A stretch of DNA of 64,000 bases from Flavobacterium kayseriense. GTDB lineage: Bacteria > Bacteroidota > Bacteroidia > Flavobacteriales > Flavobacteriaceae. The stretch lies in the NCBI RefSeq assembly GCF_014305095.1, contig NZ_JACRUI010000006.1, positions 62,001-126,000 of the forward strand, read 5' to 3'. Shown in pieces: positions 1 to 6,919 of this stretch (position 1 is its first letter; each line of letters starts with the position of its first letter). A program made the translations under genes and the position numbers. The notes under the pieces are model-generated. The model saw only the letters and a list, made by a program, of their open reading frames with translations, made no database searches and was not told the origin of the DNA.

Positions 1-158
1 TGTTCATCCCACAATTCCTTTTGCACAAATCCAGAGATACCTGTTTCTGTTTCAGTAAAGCTTTCAAATGCGGTTTCCCCTAATTCTGCAATCAATATTT
101 CAGAACCTAATTCTTTTGGTTCAATGGTAAAGTGGTAACCAATGTATATATTTGACAT
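1..158 (-). CDS. prmA: Ribosomal protein L11 methyltransferase PrmA, N-terminal part (cut by window edge)
   Basis: Only the first 52 codons are present; the gene runs off the left edge. The translated start (MSNIYIGYHFTIEPKEL, then an acidic stretch ending near ELWDE) resembles the N-terminal domain of PrmA, the AdoMet-dependent enzyme that methylates ribosomal protein L11, as I remember it from flavobacteria. The AdoMet-binding motif lies outside the window, so the call rests on N-terminal resemblance and on the position near tpiA, a pairing I recall in related genomes. The ATG is at 156-158 and a TACCTTTG box lies 13 bases upstream at 172-179. It is divergent from the porin gene. Confidence 0.7.
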   Translation of the reverse strand, partial: MSNIYIGYHFTIEPKELGSEILIAELGETAFESFTETETGISGFVQKELWDE

Positions 159-171
159 GACCTTTTTTTTG

Positions 172-179
172 CAAAGGTA
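172..179 (-). promoter_or_regulatory. Candidate -7 box (TACCTTTG) of prmA
   Basis: The minus-strand sequence TACCTTTG matches the Bacteroidota TAnnTTTG consensus and lies 13 bases before the prmA ATG. I see no convincing TTG at -33, so this is a partial match. Confidence 0.45.
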
Positions 180-201
180 ACAATCACCATCGAAATCGCA
201 T

Positions 202-229
202 TTGTAATTTAAATTTTATTTTACATTTG
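202..229 (+). promoter_or_regulatory. Bacteroidota-type promoter of the porin gene
   Basis: TTG at 202-204 and TACATTTG at 222-229 are separated by 17 bases, close to the flavobacterial consensus TTG-N(17-23)-TAnnTTTG. Transcription would begin near 235, which places the 13-base tandem repeat (234-285) inside the 5' untranslated leader. Confidence 0.65.
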
Positions 230-233
230 CAAT

Positions 234-285
234 ACTAACATACTACACTAATATACTACACTAACATACTACACCAACACACATC
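234..285 (+). repeat. 13-bp tandem repeat in the porin 5' leader
   Basis: Three near-identical units ACTAAYATACTAC (234-246, 247-259, 260-272) are followed by a diverged fourth (273-285). The array ends six bases before the ATG at 292 and would be almost the whole untranslated leader. It contains no G, so it should be unstructured RNA. Confidence 0.85.
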
Positions 286-291
286 AACTAC

Positions 292-1515
292 ATGAAAAAG
301 ATTTATCTATTTCTTTTATCTCTGCTTTGTACAACAGGATTTGCGCAAGTAACGATTAAACCAAGTAAGCATGATAATGATTTAAAGTTATCAGCCTTGC
401 CTTATTACAGCTTTGGGAAAGGTATTGGTATAACCTCCCCTGATAGTTTATACCAACTAAACATTCGTTTTAGAATGCAAAATAGGGTTACCTATCTTCA
501 AAATGAAGGGGACCAAGCAGCATATGACGCTCAAATACGCCGACTGCGTCTAAGGCTAGATGGATATGTAGGAAGTCCTAAATTTCTTTACGCCATACAA
601 CTGTCTTTTGCCCCAGGAGATGTTGGCGAAATTAGAGAGGGAGAAAATATTAATATTATTAGAGATGCCGTCGTTTTTTATAGACCAAATAAACATTGGA
701 ACATGAGTTTTGGTCAAACAAAGTTACCAGGAAACCGTCAACGTGTAAATTCCTCAGGAGCATTGCAGTTAACAGATCGCTCCATCAATAATGCGAAATT
801 TACAATAGATAGAGATTTTGGTTTTCAAGTCCATAATTTAAACGAATTTAAAGATTCGTTCTCTTACAATTTTAAGGGAGCGGTATCTACAGGTGAGGGA
901 CGTAATGTTACAAGTAACCCAGATGCAGGGGTTGCAGTTACAGGTAAAGTCGAGTTAATGCCGTTAGGTGCTTTTACTAAGGATGGTACTTACTTTGAAG
1001 GGGATATTGTAAGAGAAGCAAAGCCTAAGTTACTACTTTCAGGTGCTTTTCAACAAAATAATCAAGCCAAAAGAGCTCAAGGACAGTTAGGAAATGATTT
1101 ATTTGAATCGCGAACTATGAAATCACTAATGCTGGATGCGATGCTAAAATACAATGGTTGGGCAGCAATGTCAAGCTATATGTCTAGAAGCACCACTAAA
1201 AATGCAATTACCATCGACCCGAATGACAATACACAATCTAATTTTGTATATGTTGGTTCTGGTTTTGATCATCAGTTAAGTTATATTTTCCCTTCTAACT
1301 ATGAAATTATTGGTAGGTATTCCACGCAAACAGTTGGGGACGACATCAAAGCTTTGGCACCAAATACAAAACAGTACTCTTTTGGTGTTACGAAATACAT
1401 TTGGGAACACACCTTTAAAATTCAAAGTGAGCTAACCTTTGATACTTTAAGTTATTTTAATGGTACTACAAAAAATAATTTTTATGTTCGCTTTCAAGTA
1501 GAAATAGGGATTTAA
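292..1515 (+). CDS. OprO/OprP-type phosphate-selective porin family protein
   Basis: A 407-residue protein with an N-terminal signal peptide (MKKIYLFLLSLLCTTGFAQ) and alternating aromatic/polar beta-strand texture throughout, ending in the strand VRFQVEIGI as expected for an outer-membrane barrel. The section around residues 55-150, with RFRMQNR, a run of RRLRLRLDGYVG and SFGQTKLPGNRQR, is characteristic of the porin O/P family, which forms anion-selective (often phosphate or polyphosphate) channels. The substrate cannot be deduced from sequence. The gene stands alone, is preceded by a good promoter and a tandem-repeat leader, and ends at a bidirectional terminator shared with tpiA. Confidence 0.8.
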   Translation: MKKIYLFLLSLLCTTGFAQVTIKPSKHDNDLKLSALPYYSFGKGIGITSPDSLYQLNIRFRMQNRVTYLQNEGDQAAYDAQIRRLRLRLDGYVGSPKFLYAIQLSFAPGDVGEIREGENINIIRDAVVFYRPNKHWNMSFGQTKLPGNRQRVNSSGALQLTDRSINNAKFTIDRDFGFQVHNLNEFKDSFSYNFKGAVSTGEGRNVTSNPDAGVAVTGKVELMPLGAFTKDGTYFEGDIVREAKPKLLLSGAFQQNNQAKRAQGQLGNDLFESRTMKSLMLDAMLKYNGWAAMSSYMSRSTTKNAITIDPNDNTQSNFVYVGSGFDHQLSYIFPSNYEIIGRYSTQTVGDDIKALAPNTKQYSFGVTKYIWEHTFKIQSELTFDTLSYFNGTTKNNFYVRFQVEIGI

Positions 1516-1520
1516 AAAAA

Positions 1521-1551
1521 AAGCAGTGATTTATTACAATCACCGCTTTTC
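1521..1551. terminator. Bidirectional hairpin terminator between porin gene and tpiA
   Basis: GCAGTGAT pairs with ATCACCGC (one mismatch) across a short AT loop. An A-run precedes and a T-rich tract follows, so it can serve both convergent genes. Confidence 0.65.
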
Positions 1552-1570
1552 TTATCAATTATAAGTCCTT

Positions 1571-2323
1571 TTAAATTGCATTTACTATAGCCGCAAAATC
1601 ATCTGCTTTTAGTGCAGCTCCTCCAATTAATCCTCCATCAACATCTGGTTTAGAGAAAATCTCTTTCGCATTTTCAGGCTTAACACTACCACCGTAAAGG
1701 ATAGAAACGTTTTCAGCAATTTCTTTCCCAAAAGCTTTTAAAACGACTTCTCTAATAAACTCATGCATTTCTTGTGCTTGTTCTGGAGAAGCAGTTTCTC
1801 CAGTACCAATGGCCCAAACAGGTTCGTATGCTAATACAACATTCCCCCAGTCAGATTCTTTTATGTGTAGTAAACCATCTTTAAGTTGATTTTCGACAAC
1901 ATTAAAATGATTTTTAGATTGACGGTCTTTTAACTCCTCTCCAAAACAAAAAATTACAGTCATATCATGCTCCAATGCTGTGTCTACTTTATTAGCAATA
2001 ATAGCATCAGTTTCATGGAAAATAGCTCTTCGCTCTGAATGTCCTAGAATAACAGTTTGAACGCCTACACTTTGAAGCATATCTGCTGAGATTTCTCCAG
2101 TAAAAGCCCCACCTTCAGCTTGATGCATATTTTGTGCCGCTACAGTTAAATTAGTAAACTCTAAATGTGCTACTGCCGATGCTAAATTTACAAAAGTAGG
2201 AGCGACAATTACTTGAACTGCTGTCTCTGTTGGTAATTTAGCAATCAAGTCGTTTAATAAATCTTCAGTTTGTTCTGCATTTTTATGCATTTTCCAGTTT
2301 CCTGCAACTATCTTTTTCCTCAT
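1571..2323 (-). CDS. tpiA: Triosephosphate isomerase
   Basis: Interconverts dihydroxyacetone phosphate and glyceraldehyde 3-phosphate in glycolysis and gluconeogenesis, in the cytoplasm. The 250-residue length is standard. All signature residues are present: N9-W-K11 in GNWKMH, electrophile H95 in ILGHSERR, catalytic base E167 in AYEPVWAIGTG, and the phosphate-binding YGGSVKP and GGLIGGAAL loops. It is transcribed towards the porin gene. The thiol-redox lipoprotein gene lies 38 bases upstream on the same strand, so the two may be cotranscribed; no separate promoter is evident in the gap. Confidence 0.97.
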   Translation of the reverse strand: MRKKIVAGNWKMHKNAEQTEDLLNDLIAKLPTETAVQVIVAPTFVNLASAVAHLEFTNLTVAAQNMHQAEGGAFTGEISADMLQSVGVQTVILGHSERRAIFHETDAIIANKVDTALEHDMTVIFCFGEELKDRQSKNHFNVVENQLKDGLLHIKESDWGNVVLAYEPVWAIGTGETASPEQAQEMHEFIREVVLKAFGKEIAENVSILYGGSVKPENAKEIFSKPDVDGGLIGGAALKADDFAAIVNAI

Positions 2324-2361
2324 TTTAGTTGTTGTTTTTAGTTTTTTTAAATGTTGTTTTT

Positions 2362-2871
2362 TTATTTTAAATCATTTAAGGTCTCATTAATGAGATCAAA
2401 ATCAGTTTCAATAGCTCTGTAAAGCACTACTTTTCCTGTTTTGTCAAGTATGATGTATCTTGGAATCCAGTCTAGGTCTATTGCTTTTGCAAAAACACCT
2501 TCCATCTGGTCGTTAGCCATATAATGGTCACCCATTAAGGCATGCTTTTCGATACCTGTTTTCCACTTATCAGCAGCTTTATCCATCGATATAAAAACAT
2601 AATCCACATCAGGATTATTTGCTTGTAGCTCTTTTAATTTTGGCATTGCCTTGATACAATCTGCGCACCACGATGCCCACACTTCGATTACCACCGTTTT
2701 TCCCTTGTGTTGCTCGATAATATTTTGGAATGCAACTTGAGATCCGTCTGGAGCTAATAGTGTTTCAGCTAATGCTTTTTCAGAAAATTCAGTCTTTTGA
2801 TCTTTAGTCTTAGAGCAAGAAATGCCTAAAACGGCAAGTAAGAGAATTATTGTTTTTTTCATTTTTTTCAT
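2362..2871 (-). CDS. TlpA/ResA-like thioredoxin-fold lipoprotein
   Basis: A 169-residue protein with a lipoprotein signal (lipobox LGISC, Cys19), so it should be anchored in a membrane facing the periplasm. The thioredoxin fold begins near residue 45 and carries the redox motif WASWCADC (Cys69 and Cys72) followed by a cis-proline region (DWIPRYIILD). Such proteins usually reduce or oxidise thiols of exported proteins or cytochromes; the partner is unknown. Two in-frame ATGs exist (2871 and 2862). A TAACTTTG box at 2877-2884 lies five bases before the first, which favours the upstream start. It lies just downstream of a DoxX-type redox membrane protein, suggesting a shared role in envelope redox chemistry. 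Confidence 0.85.
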   Translation of the reverse strand: MKKMKKTIILLLAVLGISCSKTKDQKTEFSEKALAETLLAPDGSQVAFQNIIEQHKGKTVVIEVWASWCADCIKAMPKLKELQANNPDVDYVFISMDKAADKWKTGIEKHALMGDHYMANDQMEGVFAKAIDLDWIPRYIILDKTGKVVLYRAIETDFDLINETLNDLK

Positions 2872-2876
2872 TTTAA

Positions 2877-2884
2877 CAAAGTTA
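2877..2884 (-). promoter_or_regulatory. Candidate -7 box (TAACTTTG) of the TlpA-like gene
   Basis: A consensus TAnnTTTG box on the minus strand lies five bases before the ATG at 2871, implying a leaderless or nearly leaderless transcript. No clear -33 TTG is seen. Confidence 0.45.
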
Positions 2885-2938
2885 GGGAAACAATTTGAAT
2901 CGGCTCGAAAGATTAAAGCTTTTTGACTGTCCTAGTTA

Positions 2939-2978
2939 TTTTTACAAAATAAGCAATTATTATCTCATTTTGTAAAAA
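2939..2978. promoter_or_regulatory. Perfect 12-bp inverted repeat upstream of the TlpA-like gene
   Basis: TTTTTACAAAAT (2939-2950) and ATTTTGTAAAAA (2967-2978) are exact reverse complements with a 16-base spacer. It lies in the 289-base stretch between the TlpA-like and DoxX genes. It could be an operator or an RNA hairpin; no gene is seen in this stretch, and its other recognisable element is the terminator at 3103-3142. Confidence 0.5.
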
Positions 2979-3102
2979 TGAAAACGTAATAGTTTTTGCA
3001 CTTCTTGCGCCTTTTCTATCTTTTTGACGTGTTTTTAACACAAATTACAAATGAGGCAATTTAATGTTTGAAAAAAAATCCTAAAGAATGCATTTAATTT
3101 GG

Positions 3103-3142
3103 ACAAAAAAAAAGTCTCACTTGTTTTCACAGGTGAGACTTT
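3103..3142 (-). terminator. Terminator of the DUF1599-DoxX operon
   Basis: AAAGTCTCAC-CTGT pairs with ACAAGTGAGACTTT (one mismatch), followed on the minus strand by a run of T. It sits 19 bases beyond the DoxX stop codon. Confidence 0.85.
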
Positions 3143-3160
3143 GGGCTAAAATTGTTTTTT

Positions 3161-4261
3161 TTAAAGATTTAAGTCCTCTATATCATTGTGATGTACTTTT
3201 TGTTTAATAGTACCTTTATCAAGAATTACAATACTTGGATTTGCTCTTTCAATTGTTTTTAAGGCAATAGCGTCACAAGTATAATAGTCAAACGTAAGCC
3301 CGTATTTTTTTTGTGCTTTCTGTATTTCATCTAAAGAGGAATTAGTCATACCAATCACTTTATAGCCTTTTGCTTTGGCATCTTGGTTAAGTTTTTCCAT
3401 TTTTTCCATTCCGCCTACTTCAGCAATAGTTAGATCGTAAGAAATTATCATAAGTAATTTTGGCTCCAGCAATAACTCATCTTTATAGTCAGAATCATCT
3501 TTCATCATGGTGAAATCATGAATAGGTGGTATGTAGCCTTCCGTTATTACTTTGTCTTTTCTATCAACAAATTCTGCACCATCAGGAAGATTCATTAAGT
3601 CGTCTTCAGAAAACTCAGTATCTACGCCGTTAACTTTGTAAATAAAAGTCATTGCCACTACTGATTTAGGTGCTCCTTCAGGAATTTCCATTCCTTTTTG
3701 TATATTATTACCTACTTTAAAAGGTCTGAAATCAATTATTGGCAAATGGTTTAATACCCAAACAGCCATAAACATACACAGTACTATACTAGCATAAGTA
3801 ATTACATTTTGAACTGATTTTTCAAATAGGGGCTGAATTAGTTTTTTGTTTAAAAATAGTATAACGATTAAGACCAACAGTACTACGTCTTTGGTAAATG
3901 ATTCCCATGGGGTCAGTTTCAATGCGTCTCCAAAGCAACCACAATCCTTTACCACGTCGAAGTAAGCAGAATAAAAGGTAAGGAATGTAAAAAATACAAT
4001 CATTAGCAGTAGACTCCAAATAGTAAATGTGGATTTATAGCCGATTAATAGCATTACTCCTAGAATGACTTCTGCAATTACTAAAAACAAAGCTAATGAC
4101 AATGCAGCTGGTACTAAAAACGGAATATTAAAAACAGGTTCACCAAAATACTCTGCTAATTTATAAGAGAAACCTATGGGGTCATTTAATTTTATTAATC
4201 CAGAAATAATGAATAGAATTCCAACAAAAATTCTAGAAAATTGAGTAATGATATTTTTCAT
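3161..4261 (-). CDS. DoxX-family membrane protein with C-terminal thioredoxin-like domain (BT_3928 type)
   Basis: A 366-residue protein. Residues 1-170 hold several transmembrane helices of the DoxX/MauE superfamily (GILFIISGLIKLNDP near the start, and KDCGCFGD around residue 105, whose two cysteines are typical). A long extracytoplasmic section follows, and residues about 265-366 resemble a thioredoxin fold (VIGMTNSSLDEIQ, IVILDKG) in which the usual CxxC pair is absent. The architecture matches the BT_3928 family of Bacteroidota. By analogy with MauE/DoxX it may pass reducing equivalents across the membrane, but no substrate is established. It follows the DUF1599 gene after three bases, so the two form an operon. 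Confidence 0.8.
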   Translation of the reverse strand: MKNIITQFSRIFVGILFIISGLIKLNDPIGFSYKLAEYFGEPVFNIPFLVPAALSLALFLVIAEVILGVMLLIGYKSTFTIWSLLLMIVFFTFLTFYSAYFDVVKDCGCFGDALKLTPWESFTKDVVLLVLIVILFLNKKLIQPLFEKSVQNVITYASIVLCMFMAVWVLNHLPIIDFRPFKVGNNIQKGMEIPEGAPKSVVAMTFIYKVNGVDTEFSEDDLMNLPDGAEFVDRKDKVITEGYIPPIHDFTMMKDDSDYKDELLLEPKLLMIISYDLTIAEVGGMEKMEKLNQDAKAKGYKVIGMTNSSLDEIQKAQKKYGLTFDYYTCDAIALKTIERANPSIVILDKGTIKQKVHHNDIEDLNL

Positions 4262-4264
4262 TTA

Positions 4265-4816
4265 TTATTTATTTTGAAGCCCGAAGCCCATTAAGATTAA
4301 TGCAAAAATTGAATAGTTTATCATGTCTTGATAATTAGCATCGATACCTTCTGATACAATTGTTTTTCCTTTATTATCTTCGATTTGCTTTACGCGAAGT
4401 AGTTTTTGTAAAATTAAGTCGGTTAATGAACTTACGCGCATTTCCCTCCAAGCTTCACCATAGTCATGGTTTTTATCCTCCATTAGTTCCTTGGTAAGTT
4501 GAATTTTAGCGTCATATAGGGCAGTTGCTTTCGTTACCTCTAAGTCAGGTTGATCAACAACTCCAAGCTCTAATTGTATCAAAGCCATGATTGAATAATT
4601 GATAATACCAATAAACTCCCCTGATTCATCTTCATCTATTTTACGAATCTCGTTTTCTTGTAAGCTACGAATTCGTTGTGCCTTGATGTAAATTTGGTCT
4701 GTAAGCGACGGTAAACGTAAAATTCGCCAAGCACTGCCATAATCAGTCATTTTATTAATAAATAGGGAACGACAAATCGCCACTACGGTATCATATTCTT
4801 GAGAAGTATTCTTCAT
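4265..4816 (-). CDS. DUF1599 protein made of two tandem domains
   Basis: A 183-residue, probably cytoplasmic protein without signal peptide. It consists of two copies of the same unit: DYGSAWR at 25-31 matches DYGEAWR at 118-124, SLTDQI matches SLTDLI, and INYSI occurs at 72-76 and 166-170. This is the DUF1599 family, which has been linked by comparative genomics to nucleotide modification; that link is a prediction and no activity is known for this protein. It heads an operon with the DoxX-type gene and is divergent from folP. A TATTTTTG box on the minus strand at 4846-4853 could drive it. Confidence 0.8.
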   Translation of the reverse strand: MKNTSQEYDTVVAICRSLFINKMTDYGSAWRILRLPSLTDQIYIKAQRIRSLQENEIRKIDEDESGEFIGIINYSIMALIQLELGVVDQPDLEVTKATALYDAKIQLTKELMEDKNHDYGEAWREMRVSSLTDLILQKLLRVKQIEDNKGKTIVSEGIDANYQDMINYSIFALILMGFGLQNK

Positions 4817-4918
4817 TATTGATGTATATTTGTCTAAAATTTGCTCAAAAATAGGGATAAATTTTAAAAAAGTTTAATGTTTAAAGTTTAAAGTTTCTTC
4901 AAAATAATTACTAGACTT

Positions 4919-4951
4919 TTGAAATAGCTAAGAATTAAAAAACTAAAATTG
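4919..4951 (+). promoter_or_regulatory. Possible promoter of folP
   Basis: TTG at 4919-4921 and TAAAATTG (one mismatch to TAnnTTTG) at 4944-4951 are 22 bases apart, in front of the folP ATG at 4966. The match is imperfect. Confidence 0.35.
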
Positions 4952-4965
4952 TAAGTAAAGAAGTT

Positions 4966-5790
4966 ATGACTATTAATTGCAAAGGACAACTTATTGATTT
5001 ATCACAACCCAAAGTAATGGGGATTTTAAATATTACACCCAACTCTTTTTTCGATGGAGGCAAGTTTACAAACGATGATGAAATACTATCTCAAGTAAAA
5101 AAAATGTTAAATGATGGAGCCACTTTCATAGATGTAGGTGCCTATTCTAGTAAACCAGGTGCTGATTTTGTTTCGGAGGAGGAGGAAATAAATCGGCTTG
5201 TCCCAGTAATTCGATTAATTTTAAAGCATTATCCAGATACCTTACTTTCTATCGATACTTTTAGGAGCGCTGTCGCAAAAGAAGCACTCGATAACGGTGC
5301 TGCGATCATTAATGATATTTCAGGAGGGAATCTAGATGAAGGAATGCTTACTGTTATTGCACAGTATAACGTGCCTTACATTGTCATGCACATGAGAGGC
5401 ACACCACAAACCATGCAAAGTTTAACTAAGTACGATGATATTATAAAAGAAATGCTTTTTTATTTTTCGAGTATCATTGCAAAGGCTCGTACTTTAGGAA
5501 TAAATGATTTGATTATCGATCCTGGTTTTGGTTTTGCAAAAACATTAGACCAAAATTATGAAGTTTTACGAAATTTAGAATTATTTCAGATTTTAGATTT
5601 ACCTATTTTAGCAGGGATTTCAAGAAAATCTATGATCTATAAAGTATTAGATTCTAATGCAAAGGAGGCGCTTAACGGTACTACTTTTTTAAATGGATTT
5701 GCGCTTTCAAAAGGAGCCTCTATTTTGAGAGTGCACGATGTAAGAGAAGCAGTTGAAGCAGTAAAATTATATGAAAAATTAAAAAACTAA
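4966..5790 (+). CDS. folP: Dihydropteroate synthase
   Basis: Condenses p-aminobenzoate with 6-hydroxymethyl-dihydropterin diphosphate in folate synthesis, and is the target of sulfonamides. The 274 residues show the full set of family signatures: GILNITPNSFFDGG near residue 19, IDVGAYSSKPGA, SIDTFRSAVA, INDISGG, the pterin-binding DPGFGFAKT, GISRKSM and the C-terminal RVHDVREA. Nothing is missing. The next gene, a lipoprotein, begins one base after the stop codon, so the two are cotranscribed although no functional link is evident. Confidence 0.97.
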   Translation: MTINCKGQLIDLSQPKVMGILNITPNSFFDGGKFTNDDEILSQVKKMLNDGATFIDVGAYSSKPGADFVSEEEEINRLVPVIRLILKHYPDTLLSIDTFRSAVAKEALDNGAAIINDISGGNLDEGMLTVIAQYNVPYIVMHMRGTPQTMQSLTKYDDIIKEMLFYFSSIIAKARTLGINDLIIDPGFGFAKTLDQNYEVLRNLELFQILDLPILAGISRKSMIYKVLDSNAKEALNGTTFLNGFALSKGASILRVHDVREAVEAVKLYEKLKN

Positions 5791-5791
5791 G

Positions 5792-6421
5792 ATGAAATAT
5801 TACAGTCTAATTACCTTATTTATTTTGCTATCTTGTGGAAAAAAAGAAACTGTTTTGTTGCCAAAATCAAACACTACTGTTGTTTCTGATGTTGTTGATC
5901 ACTCACCGATTTACATTTTTTTTAGAACTGAAGGAAAAGATACTATAGCCGATGTTAATCGTAAAAACAGTATTATTTCGACTAATTGGATTTTAAATAT
6001 TGACAGGCGTTTGCCTTTGCGATTGGTGATTCCGGAGGTAATGAAATTGCAACAAAAAAAGCGCGAAGAGAAAGCACATAAAAATGAAAATGCCGAGAAT
6101 TATTACGCTTACGCTGATAGCATTGGCAAAAATATGGCTTTTATCGCATTTACAGACGTATTTTACAGCATGCAAAAGCCTTTAAGCGGAAGTCTAATTT
6201 TACATTTCAAAAAAAACTCAGATGCAGTTGTAATACACAATCAAGAAATAGCAAAGGACAGAGTAGTGGCTTACATTGAGAGTATTAATTATGCGATACA
6301 GCCAAAAATTATATTACTTTTTGATAAAAACATGAGCTTTGATGAGTATTTACAAACTAAGATAATTGTAAAAGACTTAGATACGTTTACTGAAGAAGTT
6401 CCTTTAGAATGTATTTATTAA
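5792..6421 (+). CDS. Conserved hypothetical lipoprotein
   Basis: A 209-residue protein with a short lipoprotein signal (lipobox LLSC, Cys15), so it is probably membrane-anchored on the periplasmic side. The rest is soluble, mixed alpha/beta, with a charged helical stretch around residues 90-110. I do not recognise the family. It is translationally close to folP (one-base gap) and convergent with rlmH, 19 bases from its end. Confidence 0.75.
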   Translation: MKYYSLITLFILLSCGKKETVLLPKSNTTVVSDVVDHSPIYIFFRTEGKDTIADVNRKNSIISTNWILNIDRRLPLRLVIPEVMKLQQKKREEKAHKNENAENYYAYADSIGKNMAFIAFTDVFYSMQKPLSGSLILHFKKNSDAVVIHNQEIAKDRVVAYIESINYAIQPKIILLFDKNMSFDEYLQTKIIVKDLDTFTEEVPLECIY

Positions 6422-6440
6422 TCAGACTATTTTTAACATT

Positions 6441-6914
6441 TTACTGATGATGATAAGGTTCGTTTCTTAATATGGTAAAGCCTCGATACAATTGCTCAAT
6501 AAAAAATAGACGCACCATTTGATGAGAAAACGTCATCAGCGAAAGAGATATTTTGCCTTGCGCTTTAGAGTAAACCGTATCTGAAAATCCGTAAGGGCCA
6601 CCAATTACAAATACGAGTGTTTTGATGCCCGAGTTCATCTTTTTTTGTAATTCGTCTGAAAACCCTACACTCGAAAAGTTTTTTCCGTTTTCGTCTAATA
6701 AAATAAGTTGATCTGTTGCAGTGACTTTTGCTAGAATCAGTTCGCCTTCTTTTTCTTTTTGTTGACTTTCGGATAAGTTTTTGACGTTCTTAATATCAGG
6801 AATTATCTCTAAATCAAATTTGATGTAGAATGACAAACGTTTCGTGTAATCATCTATTAACGTTTGTAGTGCTTTATTATCGGTTTTGCCAATGGCAATT
6901 AGTTTGATGTTCAT
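6441..6914 (-). CDS. rlmH: 23S rRNA pseudouridine-1915 N3-methyltransferase
   Basis: A SPOUT-class methyltransferase that modifies pseudouridine 1915 of 23S rRNA in assembled ribosomes. The 157 residues match the usual length. Visible hallmarks are the start MNIKLIAIGKT, LDENGKNFSS, the knot segment FVIGGPYGFS with the AdoMet-binding glycines, SLSLMTFSHQMVR and the C-terminal NEPYHHQ that ends nearly all members. It begins five bases after the adenosine deaminase stop codon on the same strand, so it is likely cotranscribed. Confidence 0.96.
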   Translation of the reverse strand: MNIKLIAIGKTDNKALQTLIDDYTKRLSFYIKFDLEIIPDIKNVKNLSESQQKEKEGELILAKVTATDQLILLDENGKNFSSVGFSDELQKKMNSGIKTLVFVIGGPYGFSDTVYSKAQGKISLSLMTFSHQMVRLFFIEQLYRGFTILRNEPYHHQ

Positions 6915-6919
6915 TTAGT

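Noticed and set aside
4871-4895. GTTTAAAGTTTAAAGTTT repeat before folP
   Set aside because: Only two to three AT-rich 7-mers in an AT-rich spacer; chance explains it well.
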